The notes beneath the pieces were generated by a model. That model did no database searches. It was given only the letters and a program-made list of their open reading frames with translations, and was not told the origin of the DNA. Positions 46,938-55,578 of a stretch of DNA of 64,000 bases are shown here, piece by piece. A program made the position numbers and the translations under genes. The stretch covers positions 11,538-75,537 of the forward strand of contig CAKUDG010000014.1 of assembly GCA_934644965.1 (NCBI GenBank), in the 5' to 3' direction. The DNA is from an uncultured Victivallales bacterium. GTDB lineage: Bacteria; Verrucomicrobiota; Lentisphaeria; Victivallales; UBA1829. Positions within the stretch are counted from its first letter, which is position 1, and each line of letters opens with the position of its first letter.

Positions 46938-47052
46938 AAAAATTCCTGGATCGCTTTTCCCCATCCGGCGCCGTCCCGTGTTTGCCGCGCAGTCCGGCTT
47001 TTCACAGCGCGCCCCCGGCACGAAAAAATGAAACTCCGGAGAAAAAAACAAA

Positions 47053-47955
47053 ATGACAACAAACAAAATGCCGTTTTCCCCTTCCGCCCCAAAAAACCTC
47101 ATTCATATTCTCAACGGGGACTGCGCCAGGGAACTCTGGGAGACGTCCGGCCTTCCCGGTACGGCTCTCGTCTGGCGGGAAATCTATCTGGAGGGACCGC
47201 TCCTTTCCGCGGCGGATCCGGATCCGACCCTTTTCCGGAAGACCAGGGCGGACTTCCTTCATTCCATCGTCCCGGAACACAGCGCGGAAACTCTTCTGCA
47301 TTCTCTTGAAAAAACGGAGGATGCAATCCTGAAGGCCGGAGAGAACACGGAATTCTGTCTCTGGTTCGACGGATGCATGTTTGACCAGACCCTTCTCATG
47401 CGCATTCTCTTTCTCTTCTCCCGTTCATCCGTCCGGAGAAAAACCGCTCTCTTCTGCTGCAACGGATTCTGCCTGAAAGCGGAACATTTCCGGAACGGAT
47501 TTGAACAGAGAATGTTCCTGACGGAAGAGGATCTCCGTCTGGGAGAAGCCGCCTGGATTTCTTTTGTCTCGCGCGACGCCGGAGCAATGAGAAAACTTGC
47601 GGAATCGGACGGCTTTGCCGTCCATCTCCCGCAGATGAGACAGGCGCTGCTCCGCTGTGCAGATGATGTCCCCGACAATTTCGGACTCACCCGCACCAAA
47701 CGTCAGCTCCTGACTCTTGTGGAGGAAGGCATCACGGAACCCGAAAACATCTTCCGTGCCTTCGACCGTTTTGAGGATCTTCCTTTCCTCGGCGACAGTT
47801 CCTGTTTCCGGCTCTTGGAGGAACTTGCAGACCGGGGATTCCTGAGAAAGAAAAACGGGCATTTTCTCCCGGGAACGCAACCGCTCTCTCCGCCGCCGCA
47901 ATCCCTGTCACAGCAGTTCCGGTCACAGCAGATTCCGTCAGGGAATTCCCGCTGA
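47053..47955 (+). CDS. DUF1835-like protein
   Basis: A protein of 300 residues. IHILNGDCARELWETSGLPGTALVWREIYLEGPL is the recognisable start of DUF1835, followed by EFCLWFDGCMFDQTLLMRILFLFS and the C-terminal winged-helix-like DUF3658-type part (LTRTKRQLLTLVEEGITEPENIFRAF). Biochemical role unknown. It lies 115 bases after rarA. There is no signal peptide; a short Pro/Gln/Ser-rich tail ends the protein. Confidence 0.8.
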   Translation: MTTNKMPFSPSAPKNLIHILNGDCARELWETSGLPGTALVWREIYLEGPLLSAADPDPTLFRKTRADFLHSIVPEHSAETLLHSLEKTEDAILKAGENTEFCLWFDGCMFDQTLLMRILFLFSRSSVRRKTALFCCNGFCLKAEHFRNGFEQRMFLTEEDLRLGEAAWISFVSRDAGAMRKLAESDGFAVHLPQMRQALLRCADDVPDNFGLTRTKRQLLTLVEEGITEPENIFRAFDRFEDLPFLGDSSCFRLLEELADRGFLRKKNGHFLPGTQPLSPPPQSLSQQFRSQQIPSGNSR

Positions 47956-48066
47956 AACGGAAACGGGGAGAGGGATGCCAGGCACACACTCCCCCCCTGC
48001 TGTGGAAAACGGGGAAAGTACAATGCCGCCGCCATATTGTTATTGGGAAAAGAAGCGGGCCCGCTT

Positions 48067-48669
48067 TTATTTCAACTGCTCTGCCAGCAGATCCATGTCC
48101 TGCCGCAGTTTTCGGACGAACTGTCCTGCGACGGCCGACATGGCATCGGCAACAGAGGCCGGATCCGTATCTTTGAGCGGCTCCGAAAACATCATCGATT
48201 CCTCTGCAGAAACGCTTTTTTCTCCCGAAGCACTCTTTTCCCCCGCAATCCGGCAGGAGACAAACATCCGGACAAGCTTCTGTTTCAGATCCGCTTCAAA
48301 CACCAGAATTGTCCCGGAAACGCGGAAACGAATGGGCTTTGCTTTGACGTCCCTTCCAGCAAAGGCCATTCTCAGATATCTGGTGAGGAGAGGGCCCGGA
48401 GGCTGGGTCCATCGGTTGTAGTCGTCTGTATGAAGCCGGTTGTCATCCAGGCGGTACATCATCTTGTAGCGGCTTGCGCCTCCGGAAAGGAAGGGCTGAA
48501 TTTCCACATCGTAGGGCAGAGCCTGCTCCGTTTCCTCCGGAATGCCGATGTCATATACGGCAGGTTCGATGTATTCGTTGGCAGGAAAGAGACTGCAGGA
48601 AACCAGCAGAATCCCCGAAAAACAGAGCAGAACGGCGAACGACAGGCGGCAGCAGTATTTTTTCATCAT
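48067..48669 (-). CDS. ABC-transport auxiliary-type lipoprotein (PqiC/DUF330-like)
   Basis: A protein of 200 residues. The signal peptide with lipobox LLVSC predicts a lipidated Cys at about residue 25. The core YDIGIPEETEQALPYDVEIQPFLSGGASRYKMMYRLDDNRLHTDDYNRWTQPPGPLLTRYLRMAF is characteristic of the PqiC/ABC_trans_aux fold that accompanies MCE lipid transporters. No mla/pqi genes are adjacent. The start is one of two tandem ATGs after GAGGAG. It lies 40 bases downstream of the LysM lipoprotein gene. Confidence 0.75.
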   Translation of the reverse strand: MMKKYCCRLSFAVLLCFSGILLVSCSLFPANEYIEPAVYDIGIPEETEQALPYDVEIQPFLSGGASRYKMMYRLDDNRLHTDDYNRWTQPPGPLLTRYLRMAFAGRDVKAKPIRFRVSGTILVFEADLKQKLVRMFVSCRIAGEKSASGEKSVSAEESMMFSEPLKDTDPASVADAMSAVAGQFVRKLRQDMDLLAEQLK

Positions 48670-48709
48670 CAAGAGATTCTCCTCTGACAGGTCTTTCTTC
48701 CTTTTCTCC

Positions 48710-49651
48710 TCATCTTCCAGCGGAGGGCTGAACGGAGGTCGCATTCCGTGTGGAGGGCAGCGGGGGCAGACGGAGAACCTGACCGATTCTCAGTTTATTT
48801 CCATCCTCTCCAAGCTGATCCTTGTTGGCATTCAGGATATGTTTGTAATGGGAAGCGGAGCCGTAGACTTCCCGGGCGATTTTCATCAGGGTGTCCCCGC
48901 TTTTCACCGTATAAGAGTCTCCGACAGGGCGGGAGGAGGAATGGAAGCGGTCTCCGGAAACGGGAAGAACTGCTGTTCCTCCCCCTCCTGGATTTCGGTT
49001 CGCCACGGACGGAGAGGAAGAGGCGGCGGCTCCCTGCCTGGAAGAAGACGCCTGGGACGAAGAAGAAGTCACGGGGCGCCTGAGCTCCCCGCTGTTCACG
49101 CGTCCGGCGGAGGCAGAAGACGCATTTCTGCGCTCATTGGCAATTTCCAGCAGACGCTGTTTCATCTGTGTATTCTGCACGCGGAGAGCTTTCTCCACGG
49201 TGACATAGCTCTGAAGTTTCTTTCTGGTGGCTTCGAGTTCTTCGCGGATGGCGCGGAGCTCTCTGTCATCCGACTGATACTCCGTCTTGAGTTTCTCATA
49301 GAGTTTCTGTCTGCTCAGTTCGATGAAATGCCGGATATCCTGCACATCTGCGGAATTCGGATCGGAAAGTTCCGCGGTTTTCTGGAAATGATAGAGCGCC
49401 TTGAAAGGATCGTCCAGATGATCAAAATAAATCACGGCCAGTTTGGAATGAGTCAGAGCAGACCTGGGGCAGATCATCAGGAATTCCTCATACGCCTTCA
49501 CGGCATCGGTGTAATTCTGGCTGTCCGCGCAGGCTCCGCCTTTGGAAAACAGCGGATGACTCTTTTCTTTGCCGACATAATCCGTGCATCCTGAAATCGT
49601 CAGTATTGAAACTGCGGCAAACAAAAAATAGAAAACAGTTTTTCGGTTCAT
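48710..49651 (-). CDS. LysM-domain lipoprotein with TPR-like region
   Basis: A protein of 313 residues. The signal peptide ends in lipobox LTISGC. A TPR-like pair (DAVKAYEEFLMICPRSALTHSKLAVIYF; PFKALYHFQKTAELSDPNSADV) follows, then a coiled coil (about 115-170), a Ser/Ala/Arg-rich linker (about 180-245) and a single C-terminal LysM domain (YTVKSGDTLMKIAREVYGSASHYKHILNAN ... LRIGQVLRLPP) that should bind peptidoglycan. It probably anchors the outer membrane to the wall or scaffolds envelope proteins. Ribosome site AGGA 7 bases upstream; a phased decamer array lies at 49721-49770. Confidence 0.88.
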   Translation of the reverse strand: MNRKTVFYFLFAAVSILTISGCTDYVGKEKSHPLFSKGGACADSQNYTDAVKAYEEFLMICPRSALTHSKLAVIYFDHLDDPFKALYHFQKTAELSDPNSADVQDIRHFIELSRQKLYEKLKTEYQSDDRELRAIREELEATRKKLQSYVTVEKALRVQNTQMKQRLLEIANERRNASSASAGRVNSGELRRPVTSSSSQASSSRQGAAASSSPSVANRNPGGGGTAVLPVSGDRFHSSSRPVGDSYTVKSGDTLMKIAREVYGSASHYKHILNANKDQLGEDGNKLRIGQVLRLPPLPSTRNATSVQPSAGR

Positions 49652-49720
49652 GGCAATCCTTTCTCTCCGGTTTTTCATCAGCAGCACAGCATGGGCGCAG
49701 GATTTCTGATCTCGCATGTT

Positions 49721-49770
49721 CCCATGAATTCCCACATGATCCCACAAGGGGCCACAAGGGGCCACAAGGG
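49721..49770. repeat. Five phased 10-bp repeats upstream of the LysM gene
   Basis: Exact 10-base period: CCCATGAATT, CCCACATGAT, CCCACAAGGG, GCCACAAGGG, GCCACAAGGG. The last two are identical and the third differs at one base. They lie 70-120 bases upstream of the LysM lipoprotein start (minus strand), between it and rsmE. Confidence 0.75.
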
Positions 49771-49830
49771 GAATAATATATCCTCTCCAGGCAAAAAACA
49801 TCCTTTTTTTCAGAAAAAAGAGAAATTTTT

Positions 49831-50523
49831 TCAAGATTCCGCCAGAAGAGCGATCCCTGCAACGGCCGCTGTTTCGACCCGCAATGTCCAGGTCCCGATC
49901 CTGAGGGGAAGAAAAGCGGCCGCCTCCATTGCGGCCTCTTCTTCCGGAGAGAATCCTCCCTCCGGACCGATGAACAAAGCTGTCGAATCCGCAAGAACGC
50001 GTTTTCCCGAACTCATTCTCGGGGATCCGAAGAAACAACTTCCGCAGTGTTCCAGTGCATCGCAAACGGCTTCCGCGAAACCAAGTGCCGGCGTGATTTC
50101 CGGCAGGAACGGATTGCCGGACTGCTTGCATCCTTCAAAGAGGAGATTCTCCCAGCGTTCGGACGGGAAAGAATCCTTTTCTGGCTGGACAACGGAACGT
50201 GCGCAGAGAATGGGTACGATCCTCCAGACCCCCAGTTCCGCCATCTGCTTGAGCAGGAGATCCATTTTCTGTTTTCTGGGAGGAGCAATGTAGAGAGAAA
50301 GTTTCCTTTGCGGCTCCGTCTCCCGGCAGACGGAAAGGAGTTCGAGTTTTGCACCGGGGAGGACTTTTGCCATTCCTGTCAGTCCGGCACCGTTCATCAG
50401 GAGGACTTCGTCTCCGGCTCTGGCGCGGAGGATCTTGAAGAGATGGGTATGCTCCTCCCGTTCGAGTGCAAGGATGCTTCCCGGCGTGCGTCCTTCCAAA
50501 TCACGGAATTTGAATCTGCGCAT
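49831..50523 (-). CDS. rsmE: 16S rRNA m3U1498 methyltransferase
   Basis: SPOUT-class methyltransferase acting on 16S rRNA. The 230 residues start at MRRFKFRDL. The N-terminal PUA-like domain has EEHTHLFKILRARAGDEVLLMNG. The SAM knot is formed by LFIGPEGGFSPEEE and LRIGTWTLRVETAAVAGIALLAE (usual: LGxRILRxETA). The conserved RSVVQPEKDSFPSERWENLLFEGCKQSGNPFLPEI segment is intact. The frame is open 35 codons upstream but the homology begins here. Confidence 0.95.
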   Translation of the reverse strand: MRRFKFRDLEGRTPGSILALEREEHTHLFKILRARAGDEVLLMNGAGLTGMAKVLPGAKLELLSVCRETEPQRKLSLYIAPPRKQKMDLLLKQMAELGVWRIVPILCARSVVQPEKDSFPSERWENLLFEGCKQSGNPFLPEITPALGFAEAVCDALEHCGSCFFGSPRMSSGKRVLADSTALFIGPEGGFSPEEEAAMEAAAFLPLRIGTWTLRVETAAVAGIALLAES

Positions 50524-50651
50524 TGTGGAGGCTGTTCTTTCTTGTCTTTCATTGTTCCGGACGGCATATCCGGACGGCATCCGGATGTCCGAGCCCGAAT
50601 ACACTACACGGAATTGCTGAAAAGACAAGAAACTTTTCTGATTTTCCGTCT

Positions 50652-50679
50652 TGAAAAATATTTTTCCCCCTGTATAGTA
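50652..50679 (+). promoter_or_regulatory. Promoter of tRNA-Ala
   Basis: TTGAAA at 50652-50657, 16 bases, TATAGT at 50674-50679; the tRNA starts 16 bases later. Confidence 0.7.
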
Positions 50680-50695
50680 ATATGCTATCTGGACG

Positions 50696-50772
50696 GGGTA
50701 TTAGCTCAGTTGGCTAGAGCACCACACTGGCAGTGTGGGGGTCAGGAGTTCAAGTCTCCTATACTCCACCAT
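50696..50772 (+). tRNA. tRNA-Ala (anticodon GGC)
   Basis: A 77-base gene including encoded CCA. Acceptor arms GGGGTAT and ATACTCC pair over 7 positions with the G3-U70 wobble that defines alanine. D arm TAGCTCAGTTGGCTAGAGCA; anticodon stem CCACA/TGTGG with loop CTGGCAG (anticodon GGC); T arm AGGAG-TTCAAGT-CTCCT; discriminator A. It marks the start of a region of different character and is a plausible integration site. Confidence 0.96.
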
Positions 50773-50789
50773 TTTTTTGTCTTTTTTTC

Positions 50790-50827
50790 GGGATTTTGAG
50801 TTCAAATCAAGATCCCGATTTTTTTCT
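50790..50827 (+). terminator. Intrinsic terminator downstream of tRNA-Ala
   Basis: Arms CGGGAT (50790-50795) and ATCCCG (50813-50818) followed by ATTTTTTTC. Long T runs also precede it directly after the tRNA. Confidence 0.7.
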
Positions 50828-50874
50828 GCCCATTCTTCCGGATTCCTTCCGATTCTCTCTTTTCATACAGGAAA

Positions 50875-50903
50875 TGCCACATTTCTGCCACATTTTTGCC
50901 ACA
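50875..50903. repeat. Three 11-bp iterons TGCCACA
   Basis: TGCCACA occurs at 50875, 50886 and 50897, exactly 11 bases apart, with T-rich spacers (TTTC, TTTT). They lie 100 bases downstream of the tRNA and 220 bases before the helicase gene, as expected for integrase arm sites or a replication-initiator/regulator array. Confidence 0.6.
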
Positions 50904-51120
50904 CAATTTTCCCGTCGGCAAAAAGCCCGGAAAAATTTGATTTTTTTTATCTGGACGATTCGGATTCCTTCCATCGGAAAGAATCCGAGGAACCTGAAAT
51001 TTCGGTTTCCAGCCAATTCTTTCCTGCTTCCATCTACGGAAATGCGCTGGTTGGCGGAGTTGTTCCTGTGGTGTTATCTTTTCCGCATTGACCATTTAAC
51101 AAACGGAAAGGAATTTCACC

Positions 51121-52554
51121 ATGAACGAGATCATTCACGAAATCGAAGAAAAGTATGGATCACTTCTCATAAGAGACGGTTCTAAATTCCTCCTCGGTTT
51201 GCAGAGCTTTGCCGAACTCTACCGTCAGCAGACCCGCTGCATCTATCTGCCCGGGGAGAAGCAGTTTTATCAATATTCATCGGGAAACGGTTTGTGGCAA
51301 CCTCAAAGGCGGGAAGAGATGATTTCTCAAGTCTGTTTTGCGATTCGGAAATTTGCGAGTCGATGCGGACTCGAAAATGAACTCGTCCGATATCAACGTC
51401 CCGCAGCGATCCGAGATATTCTGACCTATCTGGAAGTTCAGGCGAAAGAGGAGCCCGCGTTTTTTTCTTCATCAGGAAACTGGATTCATTGCCGGAACAC
51501 GATGGTGGAACTTGCAGAGTCCGGCGAATGGAAAATGCGTCCGTTTTCGCCGGATTATCACAGCCGCAACCGCTGCGATATCGTCTACGATCCGGCTGCG
51601 GATTGTCCCCGGTTCAAGGAAAAACTGCTTTCTCCGTTGATGGAAGAAGATGACATGGAGCTTCTGCAAAAGTATTTCGGTCAATGCCTGCTGGGACGAA
51701 ATCTCACGCAGAGCATTCTCCTGCTGACCGGTTCCGGCGGCAGTGGAAAAGGAACGGTCGCGAACCTTCTTGAGTTGCTTGTGGGCCCTCTCAACAGCAT
51801 GCAGATCCGTCCCGGCTGTATTGGCAGCCGCTTTGAAACCAGCGCCTTTCTCGGCAAGACATTGTTAACCGGAAAGGAGTCACAAACTTCATTTTTTACC
51901 ACCCGCGGTATGGGAATTCTGAAGTCCCTGGTGGGGGACGATACCCTGCGGATAGAGCTGAAACATTCCAACGAACAGCAGATGATTCAAGGAACCTTCA
52001 ATATTTTCATCGTCGGGAACGCCATTCCGCTTCTGGAGTTCGAGAGCAACGATGACCTCACGGCCTGGCACCGACGCCTGCGCTGGATCAAGTGCAAAAA
52101 CTATATGCCGTTAAAGCCGATCGATCACTTTGCGGACACACTCTTTACAGAAGAAGGAGCCGGTATCCTGAACTGGAGTCTCGCGGGATTGCGACAGCTT
52201 CTGCTGGCAAATTCCACCCGATTGCCGATATCAGAACTGCAGAAAGAACGGTTGAATTTTCTTTTCGGTCAATCATTCCAACTGGAACGCATTCTCCAGA
52301 ACTATCTGGAAGAGGCACCCGGGAGCAACCTTACGACGGATGAGATTTACAGCCTTTACATTGGAATAGCCAAACGCATCGGGTGGCAGCTGATGCCGGA
52401 ACGGAAGTTTCAGGTTGCGCTTCCGGACTGTATGCGGTCGCTGTTCAATCTAACCCGCTGTCGAGACATCAAACGCCCGGGTTCGGATGGTCGATGGACC
52501 AACCGCTCCGGTTACCGGAATATAAAAATAAAGAAGTTGACATCCACCATATGA
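51121..52554 (+). CDS. P4/D5-type superfamily 3 helicase (phage/plasmid primase-helicase C-terminal)
   Basis: A protein of 477 residues. A D5-N-like region (RDILTYLEVQAKEEPAFFSSSGNWIHCRN ... DPAADCPRFKEKLLSPLMEEDDMELLQKYFGQCLLGRN) precedes an SF3 ATPase with Walker A GSGGSGKGT (204-212), TLLTGKESQ, LVGDDTLRIELKHSNEQ and the NIFIVGNAIPLLEFESNDD sensor region with arginine segment WHRRLRWI. A C-terminal winged helix follows. Such proteins start replication of satellites and integrated plasmids. No primase domain is present. Ribosome site AAAGGAA. First gene of the accessory region. Confidence 0.85.
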   Translation: MNEIIHEIEEKYGSLLIRDGSKFLLGLQSFAELYRQQTRCIYLPGEKQFYQYSSGNGLWQPQRREEMISQVCFAIRKFASRCGLENELVRYQRPAAIRDILTYLEVQAKEEPAFFSSSGNWIHCRNTMVELAESGEWKMRPFSPDYHSRNRCDIVYDPAADCPRFKEKLLSPLMEEDDMELLQKYFGQCLLGRNLTQSILLLTGSGGSGKGTVANLLELLVGPLNSMQIRPGCIGSRFETSAFLGKTLLTGKESQTSFFTTRGMGILKSLVGDDTLRIELKHSNEQQMIQGTFNIFIVGNAIPLLEFESNDDLTAWHRRLRWIKCKNYMPLKPIDHFADTLFTEEGAGILNWSLAGLRQLLLANSTRLPISELQKERLNFLFGQSFQLERILQNYLEEAPGSNLTTDEIYSLYIGIAKRIGWQLMPERKFQVALPDCMRSLFNLTRCRDIKRPGSDGRWTNRSGYRNIKIKKLTSTI

Positions 52555-52804
52555 ACCGTATGAACCGTATGATAAAAAGAGCCTTTTTGATTGAAAACAA
52601 AATATTAATTCTGAATCGCTCTCCCATGAAAATACGATAAGCTTGAAACCGTTGACGCAGTTGCTTCCTTGTAGAAGTAATCTATGTCATGCGTATGCTC
52701 CGGCAAACTTCGATGTGTTGCTGTGACTCAATTATATACGTCTCAAGCATCAGCGGGAACTATTCTCATCCCGCATTCAAAAGTAACCATGAAAGGAATT
52801 CACA

Positions 52805-53473
52805 ATGAATGAAAAAGAACTGAACGTATTCCTCGATCTGGAATGGAACTGTGCAGCATTCACTCCGGACACTGAACACATCTCCGCTCCGCTCTCACCG
52901 AAGCAGTGGTCTCGCATCATCTCCAGACACCCGGAACTTCAGGAACTCTGTCCCTTCTCCGAGTTTACCACTGACGACTGGATTACTGTACTGACCAAGC
53001 AGTTACCTTTGGCATGGCGCTGCTCCTGCTGGAAAGATTTCACTCCGCATCAATGGCAACGACTGTTACGGCACCAGCCGACTTTGCTCCATTATTGCGA
53101 AATACCGAATCATCCGGCTGTGCGGAGTGGATTACTGGCGAATGACTGGCCCTTTGAAAAAGAGATCAACACGTGTGATTTTACGCTCGGCGACTGGTTC
53201 TGGGTCGTCAAGCACAACCCGCGGCGTTGGACTCACTGCCCCTGTCAGGAACAGTTCACGAAACCGATGTGGTGGAGCATCCTGTACAGCTCTGCCGACC
53301 TGCTACCAGACTGCCCCTACCTTGACCAGTTCAGCGATGAGGATTGGCGCCGTCTTAACATCGTTCCGAAATTAAAGGACCGGATACGCAACAGCGAGCA
53401 GTTCCGGAAGCTGATCGACCTGACCAGGCATCCGTTCCGCAACCTCAAATTCGATGATGACCTGCCACTATAG
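52805..53473 (+). CDS. Protein of six 24-residue W/C repeats
   Basis: A protein of 222 residues made of tandem units of about 24 residues with the pattern F-[ST]-x3-W-x2-[LIV]2-x3-P-x-L-x3-C: SPKQWSRIISRHPELQELC, TTDDWITVLTKQLPLAWRC, TPHQWQRLLRHQPTLLHYC, TLGDWFWVVKHNPRRWTHC, TKPMWWSILYSSADLLPDC and a final degenerate SDEDWRRLN. It resembles a repeat I associate with long surface or cytosolic hypothetical proteins of gut PVC bacteria (units ending ADKCDW), but I know no name or function. The ribosome site AAAGGAATT is good. Confidence 0.75.
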   Translation: MNEKELNVFLDLEWNCAAFTPDTEHISAPLSPKQWSRIISRHPELQELCPFSEFTTDDWITVLTKQLPLAWRCSCWKDFTPHQWQRLLRHQPTLLHYCEIPNHPAVRSGLLANDWPFEKEINTCDFTLGDWFWVVKHNPRRWTHCPCQEQFTKPMWWSILYSSADLLPDCPYLDQFSDEDWRRLNIVPKLKDRIRNSEQFRKLIDLTRHPFRNLKFDDDLPL

Positions 53474-53606
53474 TCCTGTCAATGAAGCGGTATGATCCCG
53501 GTCACAGCGATGAATAACCGTTTATTTCTGACGGAGTCTGTTTTATCCACTATAACAGGGAAGTTGGACTTGCTGACGATGCGCTCTACCATCTCTGCCC
53601 GGTAGC

Positions 53607-55166
53607 CTACTGCACGACGTCTTCGGTTTGCCAGTCGATGAGCTGGCCTTTCTCCGAGTCGAAGTTGACTCCGATCAGCGTGATCTTCTTCGAGGACTGA
53701 AGATACTTCTTGAAGTAGGCTTTGTCCTTGATCTGCGACAACGCGGTGTCGTCATCGTCGAGCTTGAACTCAAACAGATAGATGTGATCGTCCGTCTGGA
53801 CAACCGCATCGATCCGACCGTCATTCGTGCAGGATTCGGCTTCGATGTTGAACCCGAGCAACCGGAAGATCGCATAAAAGACGGTCTGGAATGTCGCTTC
53901 GCTCTTCTTGTGGATCGTATAAGGCACCCCGGCAAAGAACGATTCGAGAACCTTCCTCGCCTGATTCAGATTGCCCTCTAGAAACGCGGTCGCCAGATCA
54001 GCGGAGAAGCTGCTGACCTCGCGCTGTGTTCTGCCTACGTAGCTGTTCAGCAGATAGGTGCTGAAAGATTCGGCAACCTCCTCGTTCGGGAAGTCGAGCC
54101 AGAACCAGCGTTTGTTGAAACGAATCTCGCTGGATTTGATCGTCAGATACCCTGTCTGCAACAGCAGTGTTACAGGGTCGATGTTTGGAATCTCGAACGC
54201 ATCGAACGTCACACCGGGAACCGCTTTAGACACCGCATCCTCAAAGTTGAAGTCAGTCTTCTTGGCAAGCTCCATCAGGAACGAAGGCGTTCCGGTAGCG
54301 AACCAGTAGTTGTCGAACTTGCCATCGTTCTCAAAGAACTTCGCTATGGACACCGGGTTGTAGACCGTCTCCGAAGTCTCCTCGAAACAGTAGCCGTCAT
54401 ACCACGCCTTGAGCTTCCGTTTCAGTTCCTCCACCGAAACCTTCTGAGCCAGTGCGGTCGCTTCGAGCCGATCGCTGAAGTAGTGTTCCAGTTCCGATTG
54501 CGTATAACCGAACATGGTCGCATAGTCGCGGTGCATCGTAATATCGGTTAAATTGTTGAGGTCCGAGAACAGCGATACATGACAGAACTTCGTCACACCC
54601 GTGATAAACACGAACCGTAACGAGTTCTCAAAGGCTTTGATGACGGAGTAAAACGCCTTGAGCTCGTTCAGGATGTCTTGAACATGAGGAACACTGATAT
54701 TATTCAGAATCGGTTTGTCATATTCATCAATAAGAACAACCAGCTTCTGCTCACCGGAAGACAGTGTGCGAATGAGCTCCCGGAACATCTCGCAAGGCTC
54801 TGTCGCATTCAAAGCGATATGGTGATCCTCGGCACACTCCTGAACGAGTCTGCTCAAGCTGTTCCGTGTTTCCTTCAGCCCGTGAAAGCTCCAACCGTTG
54901 AGATCAAGATGGAGGACCGGATACGGTTTCCAGTCGTATTCTTTCTTCGAGATCGCCAAGCCGTCGAACAGCTCCCTGCGTCCTTCAAAGATCGCCTTGA
55001 GAGTGGAGACCGTCAACGACTTTCCGAAACGACGGGGACGTGACAGGAAGTAGAAACCTTTATACGAACGAACCAGTTTCCAGACATATTCAGTCTTATC
55101 AACATACAGGTATTTCCCTTGCCGGAGATCGGCGAATGTGTAAACACTGTCTGTGAGTTCCTTCAT
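53607..55166 (-). CDS. AAA-ATPase-like/PD-(D/E)XK nuclease-like protein
   Basis: A protein of 519 residues of the widespread AAA-ATPase_like plus DUF1703-type family. The N-terminal part has DLRQGKYLYVDKTEYVWKLV and the P-loop-like SRPRRFGKSLTVSTL (Walker A), with Walker B LVVLIDEYDKPILNN. The C-terminal nuclease-like part is AVVQTDDHIYLFEFKLDDDDTALSQIKDKAY, where D-x(n)-E-x-K is kept (EFK). Such genes are frequent, multi-copy and often in mobile regions; function uncertain. It is on the opposite strand to the rest of the island and has its own promoter and GGAGG ribosome site. Confidence 0.88.
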   Translation of the reverse strand: MKELTDSVYTFADLRQGKYLYVDKTEYVWKLVRSYKGFYFLSRPRRFGKSLTVSTLKAIFEGRRELFDGLAISKKEYDWKPYPVLHLDLNGWSFHGLKETRNSLSRLVQECAEDHHIALNATEPCEMFRELIRTLSSGEQKLVVLIDEYDKPILNNISVPHVQDILNELKAFYSVIKAFENSLRFVFITGVTKFCHVSLFSDLNNLTDITMHRDYATMFGYTQSELEHYFSDRLEATALAQKVSVEELKRKLKAWYDGYCFEETSETVYNPVSIAKFFENDGKFDNYWFATGTPSFLMELAKKTDFNFEDAVSKAVPGVTFDAFEIPNIDPVTLLLQTGYLTIKSSEIRFNKRWFWLDFPNEEVAESFSTYLLNSYVGRTQREVSSFSADLATAFLEGNLNQARKVLESFFAGVPYTIHKKSEATFQTVFYAIFRLLGFNIEAESCTNDGRIDAVVQTDDHIYLFEFKLDDDDTALSQIKDKAYFKKYLQSSKKITLIGVNFDSEKGQLIDWQTEDVVQ

Positions 55167-55188
55167 CGTTCATATCCTCCAATATCTT

Positions 55189-55216
55189 ACTATACAGCGA
55201 GTCCAGTGATTTTCAA
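55189..55216 (-). promoter_or_regulatory. Promoter of the AAA-ATPase-like/nuclease gene
   Basis: On the minus strand TTGAAA (complement of 55211-55216), 16 bases, TATAGT (complement of 55189-55194), 23 bases before the start codon. Confidence 0.7.
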
Positions 55217-55247
55217 GCTGGGACGCTGTAAGATTGCGATGAGTTCA

Positions 55248-55284
55248 GATCCCTTCTGAAGACTGCCAGTCTTCAGAAGGGATC
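55248..55284. repeat. Perfect 17-bp inverted repeat
   Basis: Arm GATCCCTTCTGAAGACT at 55248-55264 and its exact complement at 55268-55284, with loop GCC. No T run follows on either side, so it is not a standard terminator. It sits upstream of the AAA-ATPase-like gene promoter. Confidence 0.85.
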
Positions 55285-55517
55285 GTCTATCTATCACAAC
55301 GAAGCTGAAAACACCTGCTTTTGTCCCTGCTCCAGCAGGAACTTTCGATCTTCAAAACGTCTGTTTCAGGCTCCTCTACCCTACTGCCTTCATGACCGGA
55401 TATTAACCATCTCCAAGCGAACATTCTTTCAGTAATTGCAACAATGCGATTTGACAAAGCTCCGAACACCCCATATATTACAGATGTTCTTGTAACTCAT
55501 CAATCTAACAGGAGGTT

Positions 55518-55556
55518 ATGAACAGACCAGAGTTCAATAATCAATTGACAATTTAG
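55518..55556 (+). other. 12-codon mini-ORF with strong ribosome site
   Basis: AGGAGG is followed 2-3 bases later by ATG and MNRPEFNNQLTI, then stop. The spacing is short. It may be the truncated head of a lost gene, or a leader peptide. The TTGACA of the next promoter lies inside it. Confidence 0.3.
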
Positions 55557-55573
55557 ATAACGTAAGCTTTAAG
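55545..55573 (+). promoter_or_regulatory. Promoter at the base of the structured-RNA candidate
   Basis: TTGACA at 55545-55550, 17 bases, TTTAAG at 55568-55573. The expected transcription start (about 55580) coincides with the first base pairs of the inverted repeat that begins at 55579. Confidence 0.55.
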
Positions 55574-55578
55574 CAGAC

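Noticed and set aside
50875..50903. CRISPR array
   Set aside because: The repeats are 7 bases with 4-base spacers, and no long repeats or cas genes occur in the window.
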